A stretch of DNA of 64,000 bases, taken from positions 96,311-160,310 of the forward strand of contig NZ_BAWM01000018.1 of assembly GCF_000759675.1 (NCBI RefSeq), given 5' to 3'. Source of the stretch: Neobacillus niacini. Its GTDB lineage: Bacteria > Bacillota > Bacilli > Bacillales > Cytobacillaceae. A program made the position numbers and the translations under genes. Positions 25,031 to 34,513 of this stretch are shown here, one piece after another (within the stretch, counting starts at the first letter, position 1; every line of letters starts with the position of its first letter). The notes beneath the pieces are model-generated. The model saw only the letters and a list, made by a program, of their open reading frames with translations, made no database searches and had not been told where the DNA came from.

Positions 25031-25828
25031 TTATTTTTTGTTAAACGCTTTTTTTCCAATGCGCTCAAAAAGTCTCGGAAAGAGAACATAAACGACGCTG
25101 CCCATGTTCATCCAGCGCGGTAGATTGATTTCTCTTGTTTTCGTAAGCATACTGTCAACAACTTTCCGAGCGACATATTCAGGCTGAAGCATAAACTTTT
25201 TAACATTTTTAACATACGTACCTTTTTCATCAGCGATGTTAAAAAAGTTCGTTGCAATGGGTCCAGGATTCACAGATGTTACTAGAACATTATAATCACT
25301 AAGCTCCATTCTAAGTGAATTGGTGTAGCCGAGAACAGCATGCTTGGTAGCCGAATAAACACTTGATTTTGGCGTAGCGATTTTTCCCGCCTGGGAGGCA
25401 ATATTAATAATATGACCGAAACGGCGTTCGCGCATTTTAGGAAGCACCATACTTGTACACGCCATCAGTCCGACAACATTGACATCAAACATCCCTTTAA
25501 TTTCCACCATAGTTGCTTCATGAGCTTCACGGAAAACACCGAAACCAGCGTTGTTCACAAGTATGTCAATATGGTCAATATTCTCTATAATATCGCTAAA
25601 AACTGCCTTCACTTTTTCCGTATCAGAGACATCTAGTTGATAGACATCAACCCTAACTTGATGCTTTTGCTGCAATTCCGTTTGCAGCTGTTTCAGCTTT
25701 TCAATGCTGCGTGCTATTAACACAAGATTCGCGCCACTTTCGGCACAAAGCCTTGTAATTTCAGCACCTATTCCCCCGGATGCACCGGTAATAACAATAT
25801 TTTTACCCTTAAGTAGTTCCCTTGCCAT
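25031..25828 (-). CDS. yqjQ: Short-chain dehydrogenase YqjQ
   Basis: SDR oxidoreductase of 265 residues: cofactor motif TGASGGIG near 15-22, NNAGFG near 93, catalytic Ser in INIASQAG, and YSATK (Tyr, Lys) near 160. A C-terminal basic, hydrophobic stretch resembles acyl-directed SDRs. It follows yqjP with a short gap, as in B. subtilis. Substrate unknown. GTGAGGTG precedes the ATG at 25828. Confidence 0.9.
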   Translation of the reverse strand: MARELLKGKNIVITGASGGIGAEITRLCAESGANLVLIARSIEKLKQLQTELQQKHQVRVDVYQLDVSDTEKVKAVFSDIIENIDHIDILVNNAGFGVFREAHEATMVEIKGMFDVNVVGLMACTSMVLPKMRERRFGHIINIASQAGKIATPKSSVYSATKHAVLGYTNSLRMELSDYNVLVTSVNPGPIATNFFNIADEKGTYVKNVKKFMLQPEYVARKVVDSMLTKTREINLPRWMNMGSVVYVLFPRLFERIGKKAFNKK

Positions 25829-25837
25829 ATACACACC

Positions 25838-26800
25838 TCACCGAGCTTGATAAAGGACAGGTCGATGACCCTCACTACTACTAATCTCGCCGATAGAGGC
25901 TAAATAGTCAAGCTGCCCCACTGTTTCCGATATCGTTAACTTCAATTCACGCTTGTAAGCAGCCGGAAAAAGCCGCTTGCAAAGTTCAAAAACAGTTTGC
26001 TGCTCTTCTTTAAGCCAATTATTGACCTTCATCGCCCGTTCGTGTTGGTGAAGCAATCTTTTTTCGACCAGCTCTTTTAATTGGAAGACTTCCTCGCCAT
26101 GTCCTGTGTAAACAAACTGAATCGGATAAGACAACAGCTTTTTCATCGAATGATTGTGCTGCAGCTGCGGCTTTGGTCTTTCTTTTTCGCCTGGTGCTGG
26201 TGTCTCAAGGAATGGATTGGGTGAGATATGTGCAAGAATCAAATCCCCTCCAATTAGAATCCCATCTCTTTCTCGAAATAGAGCAATTTGACTCTGGGCA
26301 TGGCCAGGTGTCTCAATAACCGTCCATTCACTTAACCCCGGCGGGACCATCCCTTCAACCAGTCCTCCAGTCAATGAGCGGTTACAGGAATACCTGAATG
26401 CAAGTCTTATATTTAAAAGAGAAGGAAAATATTCTGCTGGGATTCCAAAGTCAAGAAATTGTCTGCGAAAAAAATCCTCTTGTTCTTGAAAAAAAAACTC
26501 CGTTGGTTTAATCCATCGTTCATTCAGCGGATGACCGTAGACCTCTACCTTATCCGATAAAAAATCAAGCATCCCAACATGATCAGCATGGTGATGGGTA
26601 ATAATCACCTGTTCAATATCATCCGGGCTTAATTGTAATTGAGACAACTGGGCCTTAAATGCAATCCATGACTCCTTTGTTTTTACACCACAATCAACAA
26701 GTGTCAGCCTTTCCCCTTTTATTAAGTAAACATTAACGTCCCCGACTGCATAAGGAGTCGGCAAAATTATTTTTGCGATACCGTCTTTCCATTTTGCCAT
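25838..26800 (-). CDS. yqjP: Metallo-beta-lactamase fold hydrolase YqjP
   Basis: A 320-residue MBL-fold protein. The zinc motif is THHHADHVGML near residue 70, further ligands appear in ETPGHAQSQ and GGDLI, and a last His in VYTGHGEEV. A C-terminal winged-helix-like region (230-310) is typical of the RNase-unrelated YqjP/LACTB2 type group. Same position as B. subtilis YqjP next to yqjQ. Substrate unknown. Confidence 0.88.
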   Translation of the reverse strand: MAKWKDGIAKIILPTPYAVGDVNVYLIKGERLTLVDCGVKTKESWIAFKAQLSQLQLSPDDIEQVIITHHHADHVGMLDFLSDKVEVYGHPLNERWIKPTEFFFQEQEDFFRRQFLDFGIPAEYFPSLLNIRLAFRYSCNRSLTGGLVEGMVPPGLSEWTVIETPGHAQSQIALFRERDGILIGGDLILAHISPNPFLETPAPGEKERPKPQLQHNHSMKKLLSYPIQFVYTGHGEEVFQLKELVEKRLLHQHERAMKVNNWLKEEQQTVFELCKRLFPAAYKRELKLTISETVGQLDYLASIGEISSSEGHRPVLYQAR

Positions 26801-26936
26801 TCAAAAAAACTCCAATCGTTATTTTTAAATAGAATGTGAACATTTTTTGACAATTATTTATAAAGTAAGTGTAACGATTTCCTTGCCAATTGTCAGTATT
26901 TTTGCATAATAAATAAAAAATTCAGATTTTTATTCC

Positions 26937-26966
26937 TTGACAGACAGGCTGTTTATCTTGCATAAT
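26937..26966 (+). promoter_or_regulatory. Sigma-A promoter of proI
   Basis: Perfect TTGACA (26937-26942) and CATAAT (26961-26966) with an 18-base spacer, followed about 50 bases later by the T-box leader. Confidence 0.6.
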
Positions 26967-27014
26967 CACTAGTAAAATTTGATTCGTAAATTGCGATGAT
27001 TAAGACCAGTAAAT

Positions 27015-27230
27015 GAAAAATGGCGAAAGAGAGTGAAGCTCACCGGCTGAAAGGCTTCACAGTCCTCTTTATCATTGAACCTACCTTATGAGCACTTAGG
27101 AAAACCTAACGTAAATCCGGCGTTATCGGAGTCGAGTGAACCCTGACTGTATTTTTTAGTTTGGGGTAAATGAAGGTGGTACCGCGGAAGATAGACCTTT
27201 CGTCCTTTTTGGATGAGGGGTCTTTTTGTA
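27015..27230 (+). ncRNA. T-box riboswitch, proline-specific
   Basis: The leader ends with the conserved T-box GGTGGTACCGCG (27175-27186) and a terminator hairpin (27193-27228; AGACC...GGGTCT then T5). In stem I the specifier-loop context GAA-CCT-ACC places codon CCU (27080-27082), which means proline, in agreement with proI downstream. Uncharged tRNA-Pro should allow read-through. Together with the promoter this explains most of the 461 bases between yqjP and proI. Confidence 0.92.
27193..27228 (+). terminator. Regulated terminator of the T-box
   Basis: Stem AGACC/GGTCT with an inner TCC/GGA pairing and T5; it is the alternative to the T-box antiterminator. Confidence 0.85.
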
Positions 27231-27261
27231 TTTTATTAAGAATTTGGAGGGAGAAATATTC

Positions 27262-28107
27262 ATGAAAAAATTAGCATTTATCGGTGCAGGTTCGATGGCT
27301 GAGGCATTTATTTCAGGAATTCTTGAAAATAGTTTGATTGATAGAAAGAATGTTTGGGTTACGAACAACTCAAATGCAGAGAGGCTGAAGAAGCTAAGTG
27401 ATACGTATGGAGTCCGTACTACCTACGATTTAAACGAATTGTTTTCAGGAGCTGAAATTGTCATATTATCGATGAAACCAAAGGATGCGGCAACCGCCAT
27501 TCAATATATACGTGAATATTTAACTGAAAAAATGCTAGTTGTTTCGGTATTAGCTGGTGTGTCCATGAGTACCATCGAAACATTAGCAAGATTACCGATT
27601 GCCATTGTAAGAGCAATGCCAAATACATCAGCAGCTGTTGGAAAATCAGCCACTGCTATTGCCGTAAATGAACGTGTTACACCTGAACAAATTGAATTAA
27701 TGAAAAATCTTTTTAGAACGGTCGGCTTGACTTCTTTTGTGGAGGAGGAGCAGCTTGACGCCGTAACAGGACTCTCAGGCAGCGGTCCTGCATATATTTA
27801 TTACCTTATTGAAGCAATGGAAAAAAGTGCCGTTGAGGTTGGGCTCGATAAGGAAATGGCGAGTGAACTAATCGTGCAAACGTTAATTGGGGCAGCAGAA
27901 ATGGTGAAAAACTCCACAAAATCATCTGAACAGTTACGAAGAGATGTAACAAGCCCAGGTGGTACAACAGAGGCTGGGGTCAAGGTACTTGAAGAACATC
28001 AAGTCCAGGAAGCGTTCATTTCTTGTATCAAGGCTGCAACCGCCCAATCAAAAAAAATGGGAGCTGCCTTACGTTCACAGTTAGAAGTCACAGAACCAAC
28101 TTCCTAA
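27262..28107 (+). CDS. proI: Pyrroline-5-carboxylate reductase
   Basis: Last step of proline synthesis, reducing pyrroline-5-carboxylate with NAD(P)H. The 281-residue enzyme shows the Rossmann motif FIGAGSMAEAFI at the start and the family block SGLSGSGPAYIYYLIEAM and RRDVTSPGGTTEAG near the C-terminal half. The ATG at 27262 follows GGAGGG. Named proI because of its position (yqjO in B. subtilis) and the proline T-box. Confidence 0.93.
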   Translation: MKKLAFIGAGSMAEAFISGILENSLIDRKNVWVTNNSNAERLKKLSDTYGVRTTYDLNELFSGAEIVILSMKPKDAATAIQYIREYLTEKMLVVSVLAGVSMSTIETLARLPIAIVRAMPNTSAAVGKSATAIAVNERVTPEQIELMKNLFRTVGLTSFVEEEQLDAVTGLSGSGPAYIYYLIEAMEKSAVEVGLDKEMASELIVQTLIGAAEMVKNSTKSSEQLRRDVTSPGGTTEAGVKVLEEHQVQEAFISCIKAATAQSKKMGAALRSQLEVTEPTS

Positions 28108-28166
28108 TTTGGATGATTGACTCTATTCATTTAAACTAGGTAAAAAAAGCCTAGGAAGTGTACAAA

Positions 28167-29306
28167 ATGCTAACACTTTTATTTTCAATTGGTATCCTTG
28201 TCTGGACTGTTTTTCTCATAGACGGATTAATGGGTTTACGGAAAATTGACTCTTTAGAAGTTGAAGATAGCTTAGAGAATGGGTCATTGTTATCCGTCAT
28301 TGTTGCCGCCCGCAATGAAGAAAATCAAATTAGAGACAGTATCTTCAGTCAGTTAGCGCAAACTTACAGAAACGTTGAATGGATTCTCGTCAATGATCGG
28401 TCAACCGATACCACCGGGCTGATGATGGAAGAATTAAAAAAGGAAGATCGGCGAATTTCCGTTATTCATATAGAAGAATTGCCTGAAGGCTGGCTTGGAA
28501 AAAATAATGCCTTATACCAAGGGTTCCTTAAAGCTTCTGGAAAATGGCTATTGTTTACCGATGCGGATGTAAAGTTTGAAAAAGAGGCATTTGCAAAGGC
28601 GCTTCATTATTTTGACAGGCATGAGCTAGACCATTTAACAGCTGCACCAAACTTGAGCGCGAAAAAGTTTTGGTTAAAATCATTTGTCGCCTTTTTTCTA
28701 TTTGGATTTTCATATTTTAAACGACCTTGGGCAGCCAATAACCCAAAGTCAAAAATTGGGACTGGAATTGGCGCCTTTAACCTCATTTCGAAGGAGGCGT
28801 ATGAGGAGTTCGGAACACATGAGAAGGTGAAAATGAGGCCGGATGACGACCTGCAGCTTGGAATGAGAATGAAACAAGCAGGTTATCGTCAAAGGATTGT
28901 TACGGCACTTAGGCTGATTGAGGTAGAATGGTATGGGAGTTTACGGGAGGCGTTTGTCGGACTAGAGAAGAATACTTTTGCCGGATTACATTACCGGGTA
29001 AGTATGGTGTTCTTTGCGATATTCGGTGTATTTATTACCAATGTCCTGCCCTTTATTACGATATTTTCTTCTAATAAAATAGTTGCCCTACTAAGCTTAG
29101 GAAATATTTTATTAAGCGGAATTCACTACGTAATGGTCATCAAAAAAATGACTATCTTCTCCCCTGCTATGTTTCTAGTATTGCCTGTAACAGCTCTACT
29201 ATTTATCTATTCCATCATCCGTGCCAGCTATTTAACCTATAAACGCGGGGGTATTATGTGGAGAGGTACCCTATACAAATTAAGAGAATTAAGAGATAAA
29301 GAGTAA
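28167..29306 (+). CDS. Glycosyltransferase family 2, membrane-associated
   Basis: A 379-residue GT-A transferase. One N-terminal membrane helix (3-24) precedes LLSVIVAARNEENQIRDSI, VNDRSTDTT and the metal-binding TDADVKF. Two or three hydrophobic segments end the protein (280-365). The DDDLQLGMRM block and LPEGWLGKNNAL resemble HpnB or carotenoid-type glycosyltransferases acting on lipid acceptors, but the acceptor cannot be told. The ATG at 28167 has AGGAAG 8 bases upstream. It takes the place of yqjN in the B. subtilis order. Confidence 0.85.
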   Translation: MLTLLFSIGILVWTVFLIDGLMGLRKIDSLEVEDSLENGSLLSVIVAARNEENQIRDSIFSQLAQTYRNVEWILVNDRSTDTTGLMMEELKKEDRRISVIHIEELPEGWLGKNNALYQGFLKASGKWLLFTDADVKFEKEAFAKALHYFDRHELDHLTAAPNLSAKKFWLKSFVAFFLFGFSYFKRPWAANNPKSKIGTGIGAFNLISKEAYEEFGTHEKVKMRPDDDLQLGMRMKQAGYRQRIVTALRLIEVEWYGSLREAFVGLEKNTFAGLHYRVSMVFFAIFGVFITNVLPFITIFSSNKIVALLSLGNILLSGIHYVMVIKKMTIFSPAMFLVLPVTALLFIYSIIRASYLTYKRGGIMWRGTLYKLRELRDKE

Positions 29307-29381
29307 AGCACTTTTTTTAAATAAATGAATGCCTTTTGCTATACTAAAGTGGGATTAGTATATAAAAAAGGAGGACCCATT

Positions 29382-30401
29382 ATGTCTGAAAAATTATTTT
29401 CGCCTTTTACGATTAAGGATGTTACGCTGAAAAATCGCATTGTGATGGCGCCGATGTGCATGTATTCCAGTCATAACGAAGACGGGCACGTTGAAAACTG
29501 GCACCGCACGCATTATACAAGCCGAGCTGTTGGTCAAGTTGGACTGATTATCGTGGAAGCAACTGCGGTAACTCCACAGGGCAGGATTTCACCAAGGGAC
29601 CTAGGGATTTGGAGTGATGACCACATTGAAGGATTCACAGAACTCGTCAACTTGATGAAGGAGAATGGTGCTAAAACGGGTATCCAGCTTGCCCATGCAG
29701 GTAGAAAGGCAGTCCTAGCTGGTGAAATCATCGCCCCTTCCGCTTTAGCTTTTAATGAAAAAATGAAAACTCCTAAAGAAATGACCAAAGAAGAAATTGC
29801 CGAGACGGTTGAGGCTTTTAAAAATGGTGCTGAGCGGACCGCAAAGGCTGGCTTTGATGTCATTGAAATCCATGGTGCACATGGCTATTTAATTAATGAA
29901 TTCCTCTCTCCTCTATCAAATAAAAGAACTGATGAATACGGCGGATCTGCTGAGAATCGTTACCGCTTCCTGCGTGAGGTGATTGAAGCAATCAAAACAG
30001 TCTGGGATGGCGTGCTATTTGTGCGGGTTTCTGCTCATGACTATCATGAAGATGGATTAACACCGCTTGATTATGTGTTTTTCAGTCAATGGATGAAGGA
30101 ACAAGGTGTGGATTTAATTGATGTCAGCTCAGGAGCAGTCGTACCGGCAAACATTAATGTATATCCTGGCTATCAAGTTCCATACTCAGAAACGATTAGA
30201 AATGGTGCCGATATTTCTACCGGAGCAGTAGGATTAATTACAACTGGTATCCAAGCGGAGGAAATCCTTCAAAATGAGCGTGCTGATTTAGTATTTGTGG
30301 CACGCGAATTATTACGTGATCCCTACTGGCCTAGAACAGCAGCCAAAGAATTAGGTGTAACGATTGAAGGACCAAAACAATACGAGCGTGGCTGGATTTA
30401 A
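29382..30401 (+). CDS. namA: NADPH dehydrogenase, old yellow enzyme NamA (YqjM)
   Basis: FMN-dependent ene-reductase of 339 residues. Active-site residues coincide with B. subtilis YqjM: C26 and Y28 in MAPMCMYSS, and H164 and H167 in IHGAHGYL. It reduces activated double bonds and nitro compounds, probably in stress responses. The ATG at 29382 has AAGGAGG upstream. Confidence 0.95.
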   Translation: MSEKLFSPFTIKDVTLKNRIVMAPMCMYSSHNEDGHVENWHRTHYTSRAVGQVGLIIVEATAVTPQGRISPRDLGIWSDDHIEGFTELVNLMKENGAKTGIQLAHAGRKAVLAGEIIAPSALAFNEKMKTPKEMTKEEIAETVEAFKNGAERTAKAGFDVIEIHGAHGYLINEFLSPLSNKRTDEYGGSAENRYRFLREVIEAIKTVWDGVLFVRVSAHDYHEDGLTPLDYVFFSQWMKEQGVDLIDVSSGAVVPANINVYPGYQVPYSETIRNGADISTGAVGLITTGIQAEEILQNERADLVFVARELLRDPYWPRTAAKELGVTIEGPKQYERGWI

Positions 30402-30406
30402 TGAGT

Positions 30407-30436
30407 AAAAGACGGCTTTTTGGCCGTCCTTTTATT
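30407..30436 (+). terminator. Terminator after namA
   Basis: GACGGC/GCCGTC stem followed by CTTTTATTT. Confidence 0.8.
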
Positions 30437-30445
30437 TAACTTTTA

Positions 30446-30506
30446 GGCATCGCTGATATATTTGATTTATCGCGGATATATCGAATTTATCGCTGATATA
30501 TTTTGA
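30446..30506. repeat. Second array of 20-bp units with CTGATATAT core
   Basis: Units begin at 30453 (CTGATATAT), 30473 (CGGATATAT) and 30493 (CTGATATAT), an exact 20-bp period. The array starts GGCATCGCTGATAT, almost the same as the first unit of the array at 9961. It lies between the convergent namA and rnz. Confidence 0.88.
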
Positions 30507-30522
30507 TTTTACACAAAATTAT

Positions 30523-31446
30523 TTATTTACTCGGGATGTTTATTTCTTTAAAGTCTTCAGCAATATCTGTATTCACAAAGATTTCTTGTGCTTCCGCGAC
30601 TAGTTCACGCCAGGCTTGACGGTCGTAGCGTGAGCTGATGTGGGTCAAACAGAGCTGTTTACTTCCAGATAGTTTCGCCACCTTTGCAGCCTGTTGGGTG
30701 GTCGAGTGGAAATAATCGTAGGCAAGCTTCTCTTCCCCTTTTGAAAAGGTTGCTTCATGGATTAACAGATCTGCATCCCGGGCTAATAAAATCGCGTTTT
30801 CACAGTATCTTGTATCTCCAAGTAATGTTAGAATCCGTCCCTTTTGATCCGGACCTAGAAAATCTGCCGGTACGATGAAGGTTCCATCATCAAGTGTAAC
30901 AGTTTCGCCTTCTTTAATTTTTCGGAATATCGGTCCTGGCTGTACTCCCGCCTCGACAAGCTTATCCGCTAAAAGCGTCCCTGGTTTGTCCTTCTCGACA
31001 ATCCGATACCCATATGAAGGAATACCGTGGTCTAACAGTCGTGCTTCTACAGTAAACTGTTCATCTTCAAAAATAACCCCTTGGTCAATTTCTACGATCT
31101 TCAGTGGGTATTTTAAATAGGTTTGGCTGACTGAAAGGCTAATCGTGATATATTCTTTCAGTCCTTTTGGTCCATAGACAATCACTTCCGATTCGCCGCC
31201 TTGAAAAGAACGGCTCGCTAACAACCCTGGAAGACCGTAAATGTGATCACCATGAAGGTGGGTAATGAAAATTTTCTCGATTCTACGGGGTTTTATCGAT
31301 GTATGTAAAATTTGATGCTGTGTCGCTTCACCGGCATCGAACAACCAAATGGATCCTCGTTCTTCAAGTAATTTTAAGGCGATTGAAGTAACATTTCGGA
31401 GCTTAGCTGGAATTCCAGCACCCGTTCCTAAAAAAAATATGTCCAA
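30523..31446 (-). CDS. rnz: Ribonuclease Z
   Basis: tRNA 3'-processing endonuclease, 307 residues, the same length as the B. subtilis enzyme. Zinc ligands include H63, H65, D67 and H68 in [13 protein letters not shown]; further ligands lie in LLGDTRYC and LTHISSRY. The flexible-arm region lies near 150-185. The start is TTG at 31446, with AAAGGAGGGG 7 bases upstream. A longer frame upstream runs into the zwf control region and is not used. Divergent from zwf. Confidence 0.95.
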   Translation of the reverse strand: MDIFFLGTGAGIPAKLRNVTSIALKLLEERGSIWLFDAGEATQHQILHTSIKPRRIEKIFITHLHGDHIYGLPGLLASRSFQGGESEVIVYGPKGLKEYITISLSVSQTYLKYPLKIVEIDQGVIFEDEQFTVEARLLDHGIPSYGYRIVEKDKPGTLLADKLVEAGVQPGPIFRKIKEGETVTLDDGTFIVPADFLGPDQKGRILTLLGDTRYCENAILLARDADLLIHEATFSKGEEKLAYDYFHSTTQQAAKVAKLSGSKQLCLTHISSRYDRQAWRELVAEAQEIFVNTDIAEDFKEINIPSK

Positions 31447-31608
31447 AATAACCCCTCCTTTCTGAATAATGTTATAAATAATATAGCATATCGCTTGCAC
31501 AAATGCCCTCTGGCGTTTATCCTCTTTTAAAGGAATTGATTTGAATACATGCTTCAGTCGATTTTTGCTAAATCTAAAATTGAATACATATAAGGAGAGG
31601 TAATTACT

Positions 31609-33111
31609 GTGGAACAATCTAGAAATATGACTTCATTAATCATGATATTTGGTGCAACAGGAGATTTAGCTATTCGAAAGCTCTTTCCCTCCCTTTACCG
31701 CTTGTTCCAAAAAGGAAAGTTAGATAAATTTGCAGTCATTGGCGTAGCAAGAAGACCATTATCCACTGAAGATTTTCAAAATTCCGTGAAGGACTCTGTT
31801 TTAAGCGCACTAGGAAAAAAGGATCAGATTGATGAGTTTATTTCTCATTTTTACTATCAATCACACGATGTAGCAGATTCTAGCTCCTATTTAGCGCTAA
31901 AAAATTTAGCAGAGCAAATCGATGAGAAATACGAGCTAGAAGGAAATCGTATTTTCTATCTAGCAATGGCTCCTGAATTTTTTGGTCCGATCGCCCTCCA
32001 TTTAAAATCTGATGGATTGACGGAAGTAAAAGGCTACAAACGACTTGTAATTGAAAAACCATTTGGACATGATTTAGAATCGGCAAAAGTGTTAAACAAA
32101 CAAATTCGTAAGGCTTTTTCAGAAAGCGAAGTCTATCGGATTGATCACTATCTAGGTAAAGAAATGGTTCGGAATATCGAGGTTATTCGTTTTGCCAATG
32201 CCCTTTTTGAACCACTGTGGAATAACCGTTATATCTCTAATATTCAAATTACCTCCAGCGAGATTCTTGGAGTGGAAGAACGGGGCCGCTATTATGAAAC
32301 AAGCGGGGCTCTCCGGGATATGGTTCAAAACCATATGATGCAAATGGTAGCATTACTTGCGATGGAACCACCGATTAAGTTAACGACGGATGAGGTTCGT
32401 TCTGAAAAAGTCAGAGTGTTTCGTTCATTGAGAATGATAACTGGTGATAAAATAGATAAATACTTTGTTCGCGGACAATATGGATCTGGTATGGTCGAGG
32501 ATCAACAGGTTCCTGAATACCGCGCAGAACCAATGGTGGACAAAGAGTCAAACACAGAAACCTTCGTAGCCGGTAAGATTATGATTGATAATTTCCGCTG
32601 GGCTGGTGTACCATTTTATATCCGTACTGGAAAACGAATGACGACAAAATCAACTAAGATTGTTGTACAATTTAAAGATATTCCGATGAATCTTTATTAT
32701 CAGCCTGAGAAGCTGTTGAATCCGAATCTGCTTGTGATTCATATCCAGCCAGAGGAAGGAATTACACTTCATCTTAACGCTAAAAAAGCTGGTGGACATC
32801 TCGACGCCCAGGAGGTCAAACTAAGTTTTGCTAATACAGGAATTCATGCAATGAACACTCCTGAAGGGTATGAAAAACTCCTATATGATTGCATGCGCGG
32901 TGATGCAACCAACTTTACTCACTGGGATGAAGTAGCCTATTCTTGGGCCTTTGTCGATAATATTTCTACAGTATGGGAAAAAACGAAAGCCGAAAACTAT
33001 CCAAATTATGAATCTGGTTCAATGGGACCGAAAGCTGCGGATGAGCTATTAGAAAAAGACGGATTTTTCTGGTGGCCTGTAACGGATTTAGATGTAGATA
33101 TCTGCAAATAG
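31609..33111 (+). CDS. zwf: Glucose-6-phosphate 1-dehydrogenase
   Basis: First enzyme of the oxidative pentose phosphate pathway, 500 residues. The coenzyme motif is GATGDLA (15-21) and the substrate signature is RIDHYLGKE (177-185). The start is GTG at 31609, with AAGGAGAGG upstream. In B. subtilis gndA follows zwf; here polY1 follows directly, so 6-phosphogluconate dehydrogenase must be encoded elsewhere. Confidence 0.96.
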   Translation: MEQSRNMTSLIMIFGATGDLAIRKLFPSLYRLFQKGKLDKFAVIGVARRPLSTEDFQNSVKDSVLSALGKKDQIDEFISHFYYQSHDVADSSSYLALKNLAEQIDEKYELEGNRIFYLAMAPEFFGPIALHLKSDGLTEVKGYKRLVIEKPFGHDLESAKVLNKQIRKAFSESEVYRIDHYLGKEMVRNIEVIRFANALFEPLWNNRYISNIQITSSEILGVEERGRYYETSGALRDMVQNHMMQMVALLAMEPPIKLTTDEVRSEKVRVFRSLRMITGDKIDKYFVRGQYGSGMVEDQQVPEYRAEPMVDKESNTETFVAGKIMIDNFRWAGVPFYIRTGKRMTTKSTKIVVQFKDIPMNLYYQPEKLLNPNLLVIHIQPEEGITLHLNAKKAGGHLDAQEVKLSFANTGIHAMNTPEGYEKLLYDCMRGDATNFTHWDEVAYSWAFVDNISTVWEKTKAENYPNYESGSMGPKAADELLEKDGFFWWPVTDLDVDICK

Positions 33112-33114
33112 TAC

Positions 33115-33158
33115 AAAAAAGCTCCGCTGTTGTTTATAAAACAATGGCGGAGCTTTTT
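33115..33158. terminator. Bidirectional terminator between zwf and polY1
   Basis: GCTCCGCtgTTGT/ACAAtgGCGGAGC stem with A6 on one side and T5 on the other. Confidence 0.85.
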
Positions 33159-34434
33159 AATCATCCTCCTTCTTTTTTTGTGGAAAGGTGCGCAGGAAAT
33201 CTTTATTAAAACTTGTTCCCGTTCCAACGTTATGAGCATTATTGACTTTTCGAATGCCGGCATTTTCAATGATATTTTTTCCATATTTATCACGTAAAGT
33301 GGAAAGGGTTTTGAGTAACGGTTCTTTTTTTGCATCATTTTCAAATGAAAATAAATCAAGCTGTTTAAAGGCTAAATCCTGCTCTACTAAATCATAGCCT
33401 GTAATGCCTAATAAACGGACAGGGTCACCATTCCAGTGCTTAAGGAAAATTTGCTTCGCAAGCGAAGCGATGTCCTCTTTATGTTGAATGGGGTTGGAAA
33501 GTTTCTTACTCCGAGTAATTGTTTTTCGATCTTTAAAACGGATTGTAATGCCCAGCGTTGTTGCTAGGACATTCTTTCGCTTTAACCTTACAGAAACCGT
33601 TTCTGCCAATGATTCCAATACCCGATATAGTTCTTGTTGATTGCTCGTATCCTTTGGCAGTGTCGTTGAATTTCCAATACTTTTAAAATCAGAAACCGAC
33701 TCAGGATCGACTGGTCTAGTATCTACGCCGTTTGCCCTTTCCTTGATGCGAATTCCATTAATGCCAAGCAGTGATTTAAGCTGTATCTCATTGCCGGCGG
33801 CTAACTCTCCAATGGTAAGAATGCCAATTGTCGTTAACTTTTCAGCAGTCTTTTTACCAACACCATGCATCTCACTCGTGCTTAACGGCCACAAAATGGA
33901 AGGGATATCACGCTTTCGCAGAATTGTTATCCCCATTGGTTTCTTCATATCAGAAGCAGTTTTTGCCAAAAATTTATTGGGTGCAATCCCAATGCTGCAC
34001 GGCAGATCAAGCTGTTCGAGAACTCTTGTTTGAATACTTTTGGCAATTTCAATTGGACTTCCTAGTTCAAAGGAATCACTAATGTCCATATACCCTTCAT
34101 CAATGGATACGGGTTCCACCAGCTCTGTATAATTCCTGAGAATCTCAAACATGGCGATAGACGCAGTCCGGTACCGTTCAAAATTGGGTTTCCTAATAAT
34201 TAACTGCGGACAGAGCTTCTTTGCTTCCCACAGAGGCATGGTAGTTTTGACTCCAAATTTTCTAGCTTCATAGCTGCAGGTAATAATAATCCCCCGCCGT
34301 TCCTCCACGTTTCCGGCAATCGCAACTGGCTTCCCCTTCAATTCTGGATCATAAGCCATTTCCACTGAGGCGTAAAAGCTATTCATATCAACATGCAGAA
34401 TGACTCTTCCCTTTCTCGGATACATTTCCTTCAT
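33157..34434 (-). CDS. dinB: DNA polymerase IV, PolY1/DinB type
   Basis: Translesion polymerase of 425 residues. Catalytic carboxylates lie in LHVDMNSFYASVE (D16) and SIDEGYMD; helix-hairpin-helix near 185 (MHGVGKKTAEKL); C-terminal clamp-binding QLDLFSF near 370. Equivalent to yqjH of B. subtilis. The ATG at 34434 has AGGAGA about 10 bases upstream. No LexA box was seen upstream, unlike polY2. Confidence 0.94.
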   Translation of the reverse strand: MKEMYPRKGRVILHVDMNSFYASVEMAYDPELKGKPVAIAGNVEERRGIIITCSYEARKFGVKTTMPLWEAKKLCPQLIIRKPNFERYRTASIAMFEILRNYTELVEPVSIDEGYMDISDSFELGSPIEIAKSIQTRVLEQLDLPCSIGIAPNKFLAKTASDMKKPMGITILRKRDIPSILWPLSTSEMHGVGKKTAEKLTTIGILTIGELAAGNEIQLKSLLGINGIRIKERANGVDTRPVDPESVSDFKSIGNSTTLPKDTSNQQELYRVLESLAETVSVRLKRKNVLATTLGITIRFKDRKTITRSKKLSNPIQHKEDIASLAKQIFLKHWNGDPVRLLGITGYDLVEQDLAFKQLDLFSFENDAKKEPLLKTLSTLRDKYGKNIIENAGIRKVNNAHNVGTGTSFNKDFLRTFPQKKKEDD

Positions 34435-34475
34435 ACACGACACTTCTCCTAAAAACAATGGTATCTCTAGTATAG

Positions 34476-34504
34476 CAAAAAGGAGAACCAGATGGCTCTC
34501 CTCT
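34476..34504 (-). terminator. Terminator after yqjE
   Basis: AGGAGA/TCTCCT stem with additional inner pairing, followed by T5 on the minus strand. Confidence 0.75.
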
Positions 34505-34513
34505 TACGTATCC

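Noticed and set aside
31447-31617. N-terminal extension of rnz by 57 codons
   Set aside because: The strong ribosome site and family length both support the TTG at 31446; the extension is unlike any RNase Z and overlaps the zwf start.
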